A model generated the notes under the pieces. That model was not told the DNA's origin, ran no database searches, and was given only the letters and a program-made list of their open reading frames with translations. Below are positions 1 through 10,400 of a stretch of 64,000 nucleotides of DNA, one piece after another; position 1 is the stretch's first letter, and every line of letters starts with the position of its first letter. The translations under genes were made by a program, and so were the position numbers. Origin of the DNA: Chitinophaga dinghuensis (GTDB lineage: Bacteria; Bacteroidota; Bacteroidia; Chitinophagales; Chitinophagaceae); assembly GCF_003259435.1 (NCBI RefSeq), contig NZ_QLMA01000007.1, forward strand, positions 248,001 to 312,000. Direction: 5' to 3'.

Positions 1-681
1 AACATCCAGGGATACCCCGTACGTAGTCTCTTTTCCCTCAAATATGAAGACCTGTCACACTATAACGGCGTTCCTGAATTCATCAATGAAAAAGGAGACC
101 TGAACAATAACGTAAACCTCCAGGATCTGAGAACAGGCCACCTTGTCTATGAAGGACCGGTAGACCCTCCGATTACTGGCGGTTTCTCTAATACATTCCG
201 ATATAAAAACCTTTCGCTGAACGTATTTCTGACTTATCAGCAAGGCAATAAGATCAGATTATATCCTGCATTCAAGACCGCTTACTCCGACCTGGACGCT
301 ATGCCCAGAGAATTCTACGACAGATGGGAAATGCCAGGAGAAGAAAAGAAAACTTCTGTTCCCTCTATCCTCGATGTATTTGAGCAAAGCCTGATCTGGG
401 GCAGCTATCCATATAACAATTACAACTATTCAACAGAAAGAGTGGCAAAAGGTGATTTCCTGCGCCTGAAAACCGTTTCGCTCACCTACACTTTGCCGTC
501 CGACAAAGCAAAGAAATGGATAGGCTTTAACAGCCTTTCTGTTACCGGCGCTGCCATCAATCCATGGCTGATCTATGCGGATAAAAAACTGCAAGGACAA
601 GATCCGGAATTCTTCAATTCCGGCGGGGTAGCACAACCAATTCAGAAACAGTTCACGCTTTCCATAAAAGCTGGTCTTTAA
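1..681 (+). CDS. SusC/RagA-type TonB-dependent receptor, C-terminal part (5' end outside window)
   Basis: Frame 1 is open from the first base to the TAA at 679-681, giving the last 226 residues of a longer protein. The segment has the alternating aromatic/hydrophobic strands of a TonB-dependent beta-barrel (for example NLSLNVFLTYQQGNKIRL). It ends in the FTLSIKAGL-type final strand expected for outer-membrane insertion, with leucine last. A SusD-type lipoprotein starts 11 bp downstream, which makes a SusC/RagA identity nearly certain from context. The first ATG visible in frame (301) is internal and not a true start. Plug, carboxypeptidase-like and signal regions lie outside the window, so substrate and regulation cannot be judged. 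By family knowledge it would import an oligomeric nutrient across the outer membrane together with the SusD lid. Confidence 0.88.
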   Translation, partial: NIQGYPVRSLFSLKYEDLSHYNGVPEFINEKGDLNNNVNLQDLRTGHLVYEGPVDPPITGGFSNTFRYKNLSLNVFLTYQQGNKIRLYPAFKTAYSDLDAMPREFYDRWEMPGEEKKTSVPSILDVFEQSLIWGSYPYNNYNYSTERVAKGDFLRLKTVSLTYTLPSDKAKKWIGFNSLSVTGAAINPWLIYADKKLQGQDPEFFNSGGVAQPIQKQFTLSIKAGL

Positions 682-692
682 AAATATGCACC

Positions 693-2186
693 ATGAAATT
701 ATATCCTACTACGAAGCATAAATTCTACCGCTCCAGGAAGCCAAAGGCTATTATCATACTGGCCGCTGGCCTCATGCTTACCGGCGCCTGTAAGAAATTC
801 CTGGAACAACAGCCAGACAGTACCTGGACTTCCATGGATACGCCAGCGAAAGTGGCTAAACTATTGGGCACTTCCTACCCGCAATCCAGCTACATCGTTA
901 TGTGCGAAGCAAAGTCGGACAACGTGGAAGATAAAGCCGTAGGACAATCAGAAAGGCCTAACAGCGACAGTTACCTCTTCCGCGATGTGGAATCCATTGA
1001 AGAAGATTCCCCGGAAGCCTATTGGGCGGCGGCCTACGCGGCGATCGCCGCTGCCAACCAAGCCCTGAAAGCCTGTGCGGAAGCCCCTGATACGGCCGCT
1101 TATACCGCACAGAAAGGAGAGGCGCTGGTAGCCAGAGCCTATGCGCATTTTATGCTGGTGAATCTGTTCTCTCCAATATACAGCGAAGCGACCGCCGGCA
1201 GCAGTATGGGTATTCCTTACGTGACAGAACCGGAAACAGTTGTGAATAAAATCTACCAACGCAAGACGGTGGCCTATGTATATGAGATGATTGAAAAAGA
1301 TCTGCTGGCAGGATTACCGCTACTGAAAGATGACTCGTATACGGTCAGTCGCTATCACTTCAACAGAGTAGCCGCCAATGCTTTCGCCAGCCGCTTCTAC
1401 CTGTTCAAAAAAGATTATCAGAAAGTAGGCTACTATGCCAACCAGGCTTTCCCTGCCGATCAGCTGGGATTGCATATGCGCTTGTGGAATACCCGATATA
1501 ATACCATGTCGCCCGCCCAGATCTGGGATCTCTATTCCAATGCAGCAGAAGATGCCAACCTGCTCATCGTAGAAACCAAATCCCTCATGGGGCGCTATAT
1601 GGGCCGGTACCGCTACGACCTCTCTTTCGCAAAAGAAATGGAGATCATCGGCGACAATGTTACCGGTGGAAAATTCGCCTATCCGGTATACTACTATGGC
1701 AACCAGGACTACTTCGTTCCCAAAGCCACAGAGTATTTCGTGAAGAATTCCGTAAACGCCACTATCGGACAACCCTATACGATGAACGTACTCTTCACAA
1801 CAGAAGAAGTATTGTTCAATCGCGCTGAAGCCAATGCCTGGCTTGGTAATTACGATGCTGTGCTGAAGGATCTCAATCTCTTCGCCAGCAAACGTATTAC
1901 CAATTATAACTCGACCACGCATGCCATCACACTGGCAAAAATTCAGAACTACTACCGTATTACAGATGTGCGTCAGGCCTATCTCAAAACAATACTGGAT
2001 TTCAAACGCGCAGAATATATACAGGAGGGCATGCGCTGGTTCGATCTGCTGCGCTATGACGCCACCATCACGCACAACACTTTCGATGGTAAAGTACTGC
2101 AGCTGAAACCAGGAGATGACATGCGCGTATTTCAGCTACCGCAGACGGCCGTCAACAGTGGGCTGGAACTGAATCCCAGGAAATAA
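693..2186 (+). CDS. SusD/RagB-family nutrient-uptake outer-membrane lipoprotein
   Basis: A 497-aa protein with a long basic N-terminus, a hydrophobic stretch and a lipobox LTGAC near residues 28-32, followed by KKFLEQQPDS, a very typical SusD start. The C-terminus has the family signatures RAEANAWLGNYDAVLKDLN and EYIQEGMRWFDLLRYD and ends in a short LNPRK tail. The helical TPR-like scaffold of SusD proteins would cap the SusC barrel and bind the substrate at the cell surface. It follows the truncated SusC by 11 bp and precedes the metallohydrolase lipoprotein by 27 bp, so the genes are very likely one operon. The substrate is unknown; no glycoside hydrolase is adjacent, so peptide or protein import is as plausible as glycan import. 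Confidence 0.9.
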   Translation: MKLYPTTKHKFYRSRKPKAIIILAAGLMLTGACKKFLEQQPDSTWTSMDTPAKVAKLLGTSYPQSSYIVMCEAKSDNVEDKAVGQSERPNSDSYLFRDVESIEEDSPEAYWAAAYAAIAAANQALKACAEAPDTAAYTAQKGEALVARAYAHFMLVNLFSPIYSEATAGSSMGIPYVTEPETVVNKIYQRKTVAYVYEMIEKDLLAGLPLLKDDSYTVSRYHFNRVAANAFASRFYLFKKDYQKVGYYANQAFPADQLGLHMRLWNTRYNTMSPAQIWDLYSNAAEDANLLIVETKSLMGRYMGRYRYDLSFAKEMEIIGDNVTGGKFAYPVYYYGNQDYFVPKATEYFVKNSVNATIGQPYTMNVLFTTEEVLFNRAEANAWLGNYDAVLKDLNLFASKRITNYNSTTHAITLAKIQNYYRITDVRQAYLKTILDFKRAEYIQEGMRWFDLLRYDATITHNTFDGKVLQLKPGDDMRVFQLPQTAVNSGLELNPRK

Positions 2187-2213
2187 ATTCTATATCAACC
2201 ACAATCTAATACT

Positions 2214-3122
2214 ATGTTGAAACTGAAATCACTCCTGCTTTTACTCGCCTGCTGCTGCCTGTTCGCCTGCAGCAAACGCGATACCATGGACATCGTGGAG
2301 GATATCCCCGGGCTGGGAGGAGATACCTGGAAACAAGGTACGATTGATAAGTACCTGTACGACTCCCTTACCGCTCCATTTAATGTGGCGGTGAAATACA
2401 AATGGGACCAGTTTGAATTTGAAGTCAACAAAACACTGGTACCTCCTAAAGAAGAGAAAGTCATCCCCGTAGTGGAAGCCATTCGCAAAGTATGGATCAG
2501 CACCTATATCGCTGAAGCAGATTCGCTCTTCTTTAAAAAATATTGTCCCAAATTCCTGATCCTCTCAGGCAGTGCCAGCTGGAATGCCAACGGTACCATC
2601 ACCCTCGGTACAGCAGAAGGAGGCAGAAAAGTAGTACTCTATCTTATCAATGAATTCCGTACGAAAACAATGCCTGGATATAAACTCTCTGATTCCGCCA
2701 CCGTGAAACAGATGTTCCATGTGATCGAACATGAATTCGGACATATCCTGCATCAGAATACGATGTATCCGGTCGACTTCAAACGCGTAACGCCGGGTCT
2801 TTACACAGGCAACTGGAATAATATCTCCGATGCAGCGGCCCACAGAGATGGGTTTGTGACCGCTTATGCCATGTCTGGTTTTGACGATGATTTTGTGGAG
2901 ATGATATCCATGATGCTGGTAGAAGGTAAGGCAGGTTTCGATAAGATCGTAAACAGTATCCCGGCCGGAAATAGTACCAACGGTACGCCACAGGCAACAG
3001 CGAAAGCCAGTCTGCGAGCAAAGGAAGCCATTGTGGTGAATTACTTCGATAAGGTTTGGCATATCGACTTCTACAGCCTCCAGAATCGCACCCGCACTGA
3101 AATTGAAAAATTACTCTACTAA
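2214..3122 (+). CDS. Substrate import-associated zinc metallohydrolase lipoprotein (HExxH)
   Basis: A 302-aa lipoprotein: hydrophobic signal, lipobox LFAC near residue 19, then a mature domain with a zincin motif HEFGH inside VIEHEFGHILHQ (about residues 171-182). Two His supply zinc ligands and the Glu would be the general base. This matches the family of HExxH lipoproteins encoded beside SusC/SusD pairs, named substrate import-associated zinc metallohydrolase; that name is recalled, not searched. It lies 27 bp after SusD and 11 bp before the DUF4302-like gene, the usual order for this cassette. It probably processes a peptide or a peptide-linked substrate at the cell surface before import; this is inference. 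All motif residues are present and the length is normal. Confidence 0.82.
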   Translation: MLKLKSLLLLLACCCLFACSKRDTMDIVEDIPGLGGDTWKQGTIDKYLYDSLTAPFNVAVKYKWDQFEFEVNKTLVPPKEEKVIPVVEAIRKVWISTYIAEADSLFFKKYCPKFLILSGSASWNANGTITLGTAEGGRKVVLYLINEFRTKTMPGYKLSDSATVKQMFHVIEHEFGHILHQNTMYPVDFKRVTPGLYTGNWNNISDAAAHRDGFVTAYAMSGFDDDFVEMISMMLVEGKAGFDKIVNSIPAGNSTNGTPQATAKASLRAKEAIVVNYFDKVWHIDFYSLQNRTRTEIEKLLY

Positions 3123-3133
3123 ACTGACTGAGG

Positions 3134-4423
3134 ATGAAAAAAATTGTATACGGTTTACTGGTCGGTATAATGGCGCTGGGATCTTGTAGGAAAGATATAG
3201 ATCCGGTTTTCTCTGAATCCCCTGATCAACGCCTGAAAGATACGCTGCAAATGTACCAGCGGGAACTAATGGGTTCCCCTTATGGCTGGAATATGGTGGT
3301 ATTCCCTAGACTAAACGGAGCATACAGCTTCTACATGAAATTCACGGACTCCAACCGGGTACAGATGTTTGCCGATATGGATGCCACCACCGCTACTACT
3401 ATGAAGGAAAGTAGCTGGCGACTGAAAGCATTACAACAACCAAGTATCCTTTTCGATACTTATTCTTATCTCCATCAACTCAGCGACCCCGATGGCAATG
3501 TAAACGGCGGTCCTGACGGAGTAGGCCTCCAGTCGGATTTTGAATTTGCCTTCGATGGCAGAGCCGGCGATACCATCCGTTTACGTGGAAGATTCAATCA
3601 TACCTATGCCTACCTCGTAAAAGCCAAACAAGAAGAACAGGACGCCTATTATCAAGGAAAAGCAACACATACCATCGATAAGGTGAAGTCTATGCTGACC
3701 TTCTTCCAACGGTTATCTACTGCAGAATCCAAGTACGATTTACAGTTTTCTCCTGAAACGCACTACATGCTGGTGGGTTTTATGGATAATGGGAAATACA
3801 AACTGGTGTCAAGCAGGTATTACTATACGCTCACAGGCGTTGCATTAAGTAATCCTTATGACACCCTCCAGTTACCTTTCTCCAAACTGGAAAATGTAAC
3901 CTGGAATAATGGTTCCATGACTTGTACAGTGGATGGAAAACAAGCAACCATCACAGAAACCGCATTGCCCCTGCAAGTCGACAAGCAAGCGCCTATGCGC
4001 TGGTACAATATCCCGCTGGCGGATGGTTCCTATTGGCAAAGCTACAATGGCTTTCATGTCAATGGGGTAGAAGATGCCTATAATGTACATGCTACCTCCA
4101 GATATTATTCCATCGGTTACTGGCCTCAATATGAGGAAGATATAGACCTACTGCCCTGGATAGTTATTAACTCCGCGGGTACTGGTCTCACCTTCAACTA
4201 CGGCGTAGGATTCGACGGCCCGCCTACCGTGGATGCCAGTGGCTTTATTCATTTTAATGTCTATGGTTCGTTAGGAACCCCTCCATCTCCAGTTTCAGCA
4301 CCACAGAATACGGTGCGAAAAATGGGGGATGCAGGCGGCTTCTATATGGTGCAACAGACGGACAGAGTTTTTGCAATGGTAAGTGCGACAGACGGCAAGT
4401 CCTGGATTTTCTGGTATCACTAA
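3134..4423 (+). CDS. DUF4302-like surface lipoprotein
   Basis: A 429-aa protein with a short signal peptide and a lipobox ALGSC (Cys near residue 18), predicted to be exported and lipidated. The N-terminal mature part (SPYGWNMVVFP, then GAYSFYMKF) resembles the DUF4302 family, which often follows the HExxH lipoprotein in SusC/SusD cassettes. No catalytic motif was recognised. The rest is rich in aromatic and beta-strand-like segments, compatible with a carbohydrate- or protein-binding beta-sandwich. It lies 11 bp from the metallohydrolase and 29 bp before the giant surface protein, so co-transcription with both is possible. Family membership is from memory of sequence style and the operon pattern; function is unknown. 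Confidence 0.68.
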   Translation: MKKIVYGLLVGIMALGSCRKDIDPVFSESPDQRLKDTLQMYQRELMGSPYGWNMVVFPRLNGAYSFYMKFTDSNRVQMFADMDATTATTMKESSWRLKALQQPSILFDTYSYLHQLSDPDGNVNGGPDGVGLQSDFEFAFDGRAGDTIRLRGRFNHTYAYLVKAKQEEQDAYYQGKATHTIDKVKSMLTFFQRLSTAESKYDLQFSPETHYMLVGFMDNGKYKLVSSRYYYTLTGVALSNPYDTLQLPFSKLENVTWNNGSMTCTVDGKQATITETALPLQVDKQAPMRWYNIPLADGSYWQSYNGFHVNGVEDAYNVHATSRYYSIGYWPQYEEDIDLLPWIVINSAGTGLTFNYGVGFDGPPTVDASGFIHFNVYGSLGTPPSPVSAPQNTVRKMGDAGGFYMVQQTDRVFAMVSATDGKSWIFWYH

Positions 4424-4452
4424 TTGTATTGAGAATTCCCAAATAAAATGAA

Positions 4453-7400
4453 ATGAAAAAATTAACTGTAACTCTCCTTACCAGTCTGTTGTTGCTGATA
4501 GCCCTACGGCTATCGGCACAAACAGATATCCGTATCGGGAACGATACTACCGGGAATAATGATACCGGATATCCGTGCCCGTTACAGGATTATTATGAGG
4601 GGTCGAGAGCGCAATACCTGATCCTGGCGTCGGAGCTGCAAGCTGCCGGCATGGGACCAGGCGTGATCAGCGGCGTGAAGTTCTTTGTAAAGAACCTCAA
4701 CGCTACCGGCGTCATCGAAGGGTATGCCATCAAAATAGGCACTACTACGGTGACTACGCTGGATCAGAACAGTTGGCTACCGACCACTCACATCGGCAGA
4801 ATAGGCGCCGATTATCAACCAGTCGCTGGCTGGAACGTATTCACTTTCCCTACAGGATTCTTCTGGAACGGTACGGATAATATCGTGCTGGAAGTCTGCA
4901 ACGGACAAAGTCCCATCGCAGATGGGGACTGGTATACTCATAACCCGGAAGTCCCCTATACTACAGGACTTCCCTTCAATGCTTCCCATACCTACCGGGT
5001 AGATAATACTTCGGATGTATGCGGTACAAGCAGTACTTCCAATACGGGTACTATGAGCACCAGGCCCAACGTCACCTTTGCCTGGATCCCCGCAGTAGCC
5101 TGTACAGGTACGCCTGCCGCTGGTACGGCTTCCGTGACAACGAATACAGTCTGTCTAAACCAAAAGTTTAGTCTCAGCGTAACCGGCGGTACAGTGGCTT
5201 CCGGCCTCAAGTACCAATGGCAACGTTCAGCCGACAACGTTAGCTGGACCAACATTCCGAACGACACCTCCGCTATGGTGACGGAAAGTCAGACAGTAAC
5301 CTCTTACTACAGATGTGTGGTAACCTGCGTTGGTAGCGGACTTTCAGGCGCTTCCAATGCGGTACAGGTAACCAGTCCGGCATTAGTGCAGGGTATTTTC
5401 ACCATCAATAAAAACCTGCCTACCGGTAGCGGTAACTTCGCATCCTTTAATGATGCCTATAATTTCCTGAAATGCGGTATCAGCGGCCCTGTTACCTTCG
5501 ATGTGACGGCAGGCAGCGGTACCTACACAGAACAATTAATGTTCAATGCAGTGCCTGGCGCTTCTGCAGTGAATACTATTACCTTCAACGGCCATGGCGA
5601 TACGCTGGCATACGCCTGTACCAGTACCAACAGGGCCATCATAAAATTAGACAATGCATCCTATTTTACTTTCAATGGCTTAGTGCTAAAAACCATCATC
5701 GGTACAGGTACCACCTATGGTTGGGGCTTTCACATACTGAATGATGCCAACAGAAACAATATCACTAACTGTACGATCGTACTGGATACCGCTAGTACCG
5801 CCTCTAACTACGCCGGTATCGTTATCAGTACTTCTACTTCTTCCCCTACCGGCACCGGCGATAACAGTTGCGACAGCATCAATATCATTGGTAACACCAT
5901 CTTCGGTGGCTACTATGGTATCACGGTAATGGGTAGCTCCAATATTCCGAATATCGGCGTTACCATCAGGGATAATAAAATAAACGATTTCTATTACTAC
6001 GGTATTTATTTCGGTGGCGCCTCTTTACTCAATATTGAAGATAACCTCATCAGCAGACCAGTAAGGAAGACGGTGAGCACCTTCTACGGCGTATATGGCT
6101 CCGGACTCAATACCCGGGTGAAGGTTACGCGCAACCGGATTACCAATCCGTTTGGCGCTGTGCCTACGAATACCAATAGCTTCTATGGGGTATATTTCTC
6201 CAACGTAGACGCCTTTGCCAGTCTGGAGAATGAGGTATCCAACAACCTGATTTATAATCTTACCGGTATAGGCACTGTTTATGGAATTTATAACAGTAGT
6301 TCCGACAACAACCGCTTTTACCACAATACCCTCTCTATTGACGGGGCTTCCAATACAAGTACTACGTATAGTGCTTATGGTTATTATCAATCGTCGCAGG
6401 TAGATGGCGTAGAATTCTATAATAACCTCGTCTCCCTAACCAGATCTGGCGGGGGATCAAAATATGGCATTTACATCAGTACTGCAACCAGTACCGTCCT
6501 CGCTAATAATAACAACTATTACAACCCAGGGGGCACTGGTACTAACTATCTCGGCTATTGGGGTGCAAATGCCGCCAAGCTGTCCGACTGGCAAACTATT
6601 TCCCGTCAGGACGCGGTTGCCTTTACAACCAATCCGCTCTTCACCGATCCGGCTACAGGTAATTATACGCCTGCTAACGCTTCCATCGACAACAAAGGTA
6701 TGCCGCTGGCGGCTGTGCCGATCGATATCTTAAAAGCGGTACGTAGTACTACTACGCCGGATCTCGGAGCATACGAGTTTACGCCGCCGCCATGTACCAC
6801 GCCTCCTACGCCAGGTACAGCAAAAGTGGACCTGACCCCGGTATGCGCCAATACAAAAGTCTCGTTGTCGCTCACTGGTAACTCCATTGGTTTGGCCCAG
6901 ACCTATCAATGGCAGACCGCTACCTCGGCAACTGGTACATATACAGATCTGGGTACGCCTATTACCAACCCGGATACTATCATAGCGGCTGCAACCACCC
7001 TGTACTATCGTGTAGCAGTTACTTGCAGTGGCAACACTGCTTATTCTACGCCGGTATTACTCACCGTTAATCCTGCTCTTGCGGGCGGTAACTACTCTAT
7101 CGATAAAACACAACCTGCTTCTGCTACCAACTTTATCAGCTTCAATGCGGCTAAAGCGGCGATGAACTGCGGTATCACTGGCGCGGTAGTGTTTAATGTA
7201 ACTCCAGGAACCGGACCATACAACGAACAGCTGATCCTGGATTCCATACCTGGCACTTCCGCTGTAAATACGATCACCTTTAACGGTAACGGCAATACGA
7301 TTGCATTCACTGGTCAAACAACAGACGAACGCGCTACCATCAAATTACGTGGGGCTGATTTCGTAACGATAGACAGCCTGGTGATTGATGCACGTGGTAC

Positions 7401-10400
7401 TACTTATGGTTTTGGAGTACATATGTGGAGAGATGCAGACAGTAACACCATCAGTCGCTGTGTGATCATTACCGATACTACATCTACCAGCAGTAACTAC
7501 GCCGGTATCGTGATCAGCGGCGCCGATGGCAGCGCTACCACCAGCACTTACAACAGATGCGATGGTATCCGCCTGCTCAACAACACGATCCGTGGCGGTT
7601 ACTATGGTATCATCAACTATGCAGATGGTACTAACTACAGTAACAACATTACCATCTCCGGTAATACCGTGAAAGAGTTTTACTCTGATGGTATCCGCGT
7701 ATACTACAATAAGAACGTGACCATCAATGGTAACGATATCAGCAGACCGGGACGCGCTAATACCGCTTCTTCTGTAAACGGTATCAGTGCAGAAAGTTCT
7801 AGTGGCGTTACTGTTAGCAACAACAGGGTACATAACCTGTATGATGCGCAAGGTACCAGTACTTCCACCACTTACGTACTCCGCATGTACTATTCTGATG
7901 GCGATGTAAATGCGCCAAACAGAATGTTCAACAACGCAGTGTATAACATCCGTGGCGGTACTACCTATGGTATCTACGATCTCTATTCCAGCTATGTAAA
8001 ATACCTGCATAATACCATTGTGCTGGATGACAATACCAACACTGCCAGCGTAACTACCTATGGCTACTACCATAGCGGTACGGTGACAGATGTTTCCTTG
8101 TATAACAACATTTTCAAAGTAAGCAGAAGTGGCACTGGTTCCAGATATGGTTTGTATATGTCTACCGCCAATATGGTGAAGTCAAACTACAACGACATCT
8201 TCGTGAAAAGTACCAGCAATACTGCTTATACTGGCTACTCCGGTGCGGCAATCACAACTTTGGCTAACTGGCGCACTACCGCTAGACTGGACAGCAATTC
8301 CCTTAATGTGGAACCTGTATTTGTGGATCAGTCGATCGGTAATCTTGAACCAACGATCTCTCCGTTGGATAACACCGGTACGCCGGTAGGTATCGCCAAT
8401 GATATCCGTCAGGTAGTACGTAGTACCACTACGCCTGATATGGGCGCATGGGAAGTAACTATTCCGGATTGTACCAAACCGCCGGTGCCTGGCACTTCCT
8501 TGATTACGCCTAATACGCCGATGTGTATGGGCAACTATGTGAAACTGGATCTGACAGGTAATAGCAGGGGAGGACGACAGACCTACCAATGGCAACGCAG
8601 CCCCGATGGTACAAGCAACTGGGAAGCTGCCGGAGATCCGCAGTTCACTGCAGCCTTCAGCACCGCGCTTACAGCAAAGAAATATTTCCGTTGCATGGTA
8701 GTTTGCGGTGGCACAGATACGGCTTATTCTACAGTGGTAATGGCGAACCTGAACGATCCGCTGCTGGCAGGAACTTATTCCATCGATCCTTCACAGCCTG
8801 CGAGCATACAGAACTTCCAGAGCTTCGGCGCTGCTGCACAGAAACTGGAATGCGGTATCGCAGGTCCGGTTACATTTGAAGCCGTTGCAGGCACCTATAA
8901 TGAACAGGTGACCATGCATAATATCCCTGGAGCAGGGGTGAACAGTCGCGTCACCTTCACCAGCAAAACTGGTAATGCTGCGGACGTAATCCTCACTACT
9001 GCCGGCACTTCTACGCTCAACTATGTATTGATGCTGGATTCTGTGAGTTATGTTACCTGGAAAAACATCACGGTGAAACCTACCAGCACTACTTATGGTC
9101 GCGGTATCGTTTTCGATCGTGGTGCAGGATACGACAGTATCAGTAAAATGGCTATTGAAATGCCTGCGGTAACAAGTACCAGCAGTAATGTTTCAGGTAT
9201 ATATGCGAATGTGGTATATGGCAACGCCAATACGCTGACAGGCAATACTATCAGGAACGGTTCATCCGGTATTTACTGGAACAACAGTTACTCCGTGCTG
9301 GGCCAGAACCTCCAAATAGATAATAATATCATCAAAGGTTCCCGCGATAATGGTATCTATACTTACTATGTACGTAATGCGAATATTACTGCAAACAGTG
9401 TGGAATTAACAATTCCGCTGGGGACTACCGCTTATGGTATTTACAACAGTTATGCGGATTCTTCACTGGTACTGTCCCGTAACCAGATCAATGTTACGGG
9501 CGCTACCACCACCGTTCATGGCGTCTACCTCTATTATCCAAGCATACAGGGTAAAAAGGCCGATGTAGCGGGAAATAAAATAACTATGCGTGGCAACTTC
9601 GCAGACGTAACAGGGATGTATCTCTACGAAGCGGATGTTTGTAGTATAGTCAACAACGTTATCAACGTGCAGACATTGGGTACCAATTCTTATGGTATCT
9701 ACAGCTCTTACGCCAGCAAAACTAATGTTTATAATAACACCGTTCTCAATAGCTCCAGGAATACGAATAACAGCTATGGCGCTTATTTCTATACTTCTTC
9801 CAGTGATGGCAATCTGAAGTTGAGAAATAACATCTTCGCGCATGATAGTAGCGGAAGAGCTTTAATGGTAACGAATCCGGACTATATCAACAGTGATTAC
9901 AATACGCTGTACACCAATGGTGCAGCCCTGATTCGTCAGACGGCAGCTCCGGCAACGGATTATGCTACGCTGCCTGCTTACCGCGCTGCGAAATCACAGG
10001 AGATGAGCTCCATCTCCTATAAACCGGCCTTTATCAGCAACACGGACTTACGTCCTGATATCAACAATCCGGATGTTTGGGCTATCCATGGCCGTGGTGT
10101 GCAGGCAGTAGACAATCCGGTGGATATCAATGGTGCACCTCGCCCAACTATACTCACAGAAGGGGTACCCGATATGGGAGCCTATGAGTTCTATCCGGCA
10201 GTGATTCCGCCTGTATTGCCTGCTACGCCGGCAACTCCGGCTCCGGGTATTACACAAACCTGGATGTTTGGTACCGATACCGTTACCAAAATTACCTGGA
10301 AACCAGGAGTGTCTATTCCTACTGATCTCACTGTGCGCAGGTACTCCGGTGTGAAACCACCAAATGTGCCGAAAGATTCTACCTACATGTATTTCTATGT

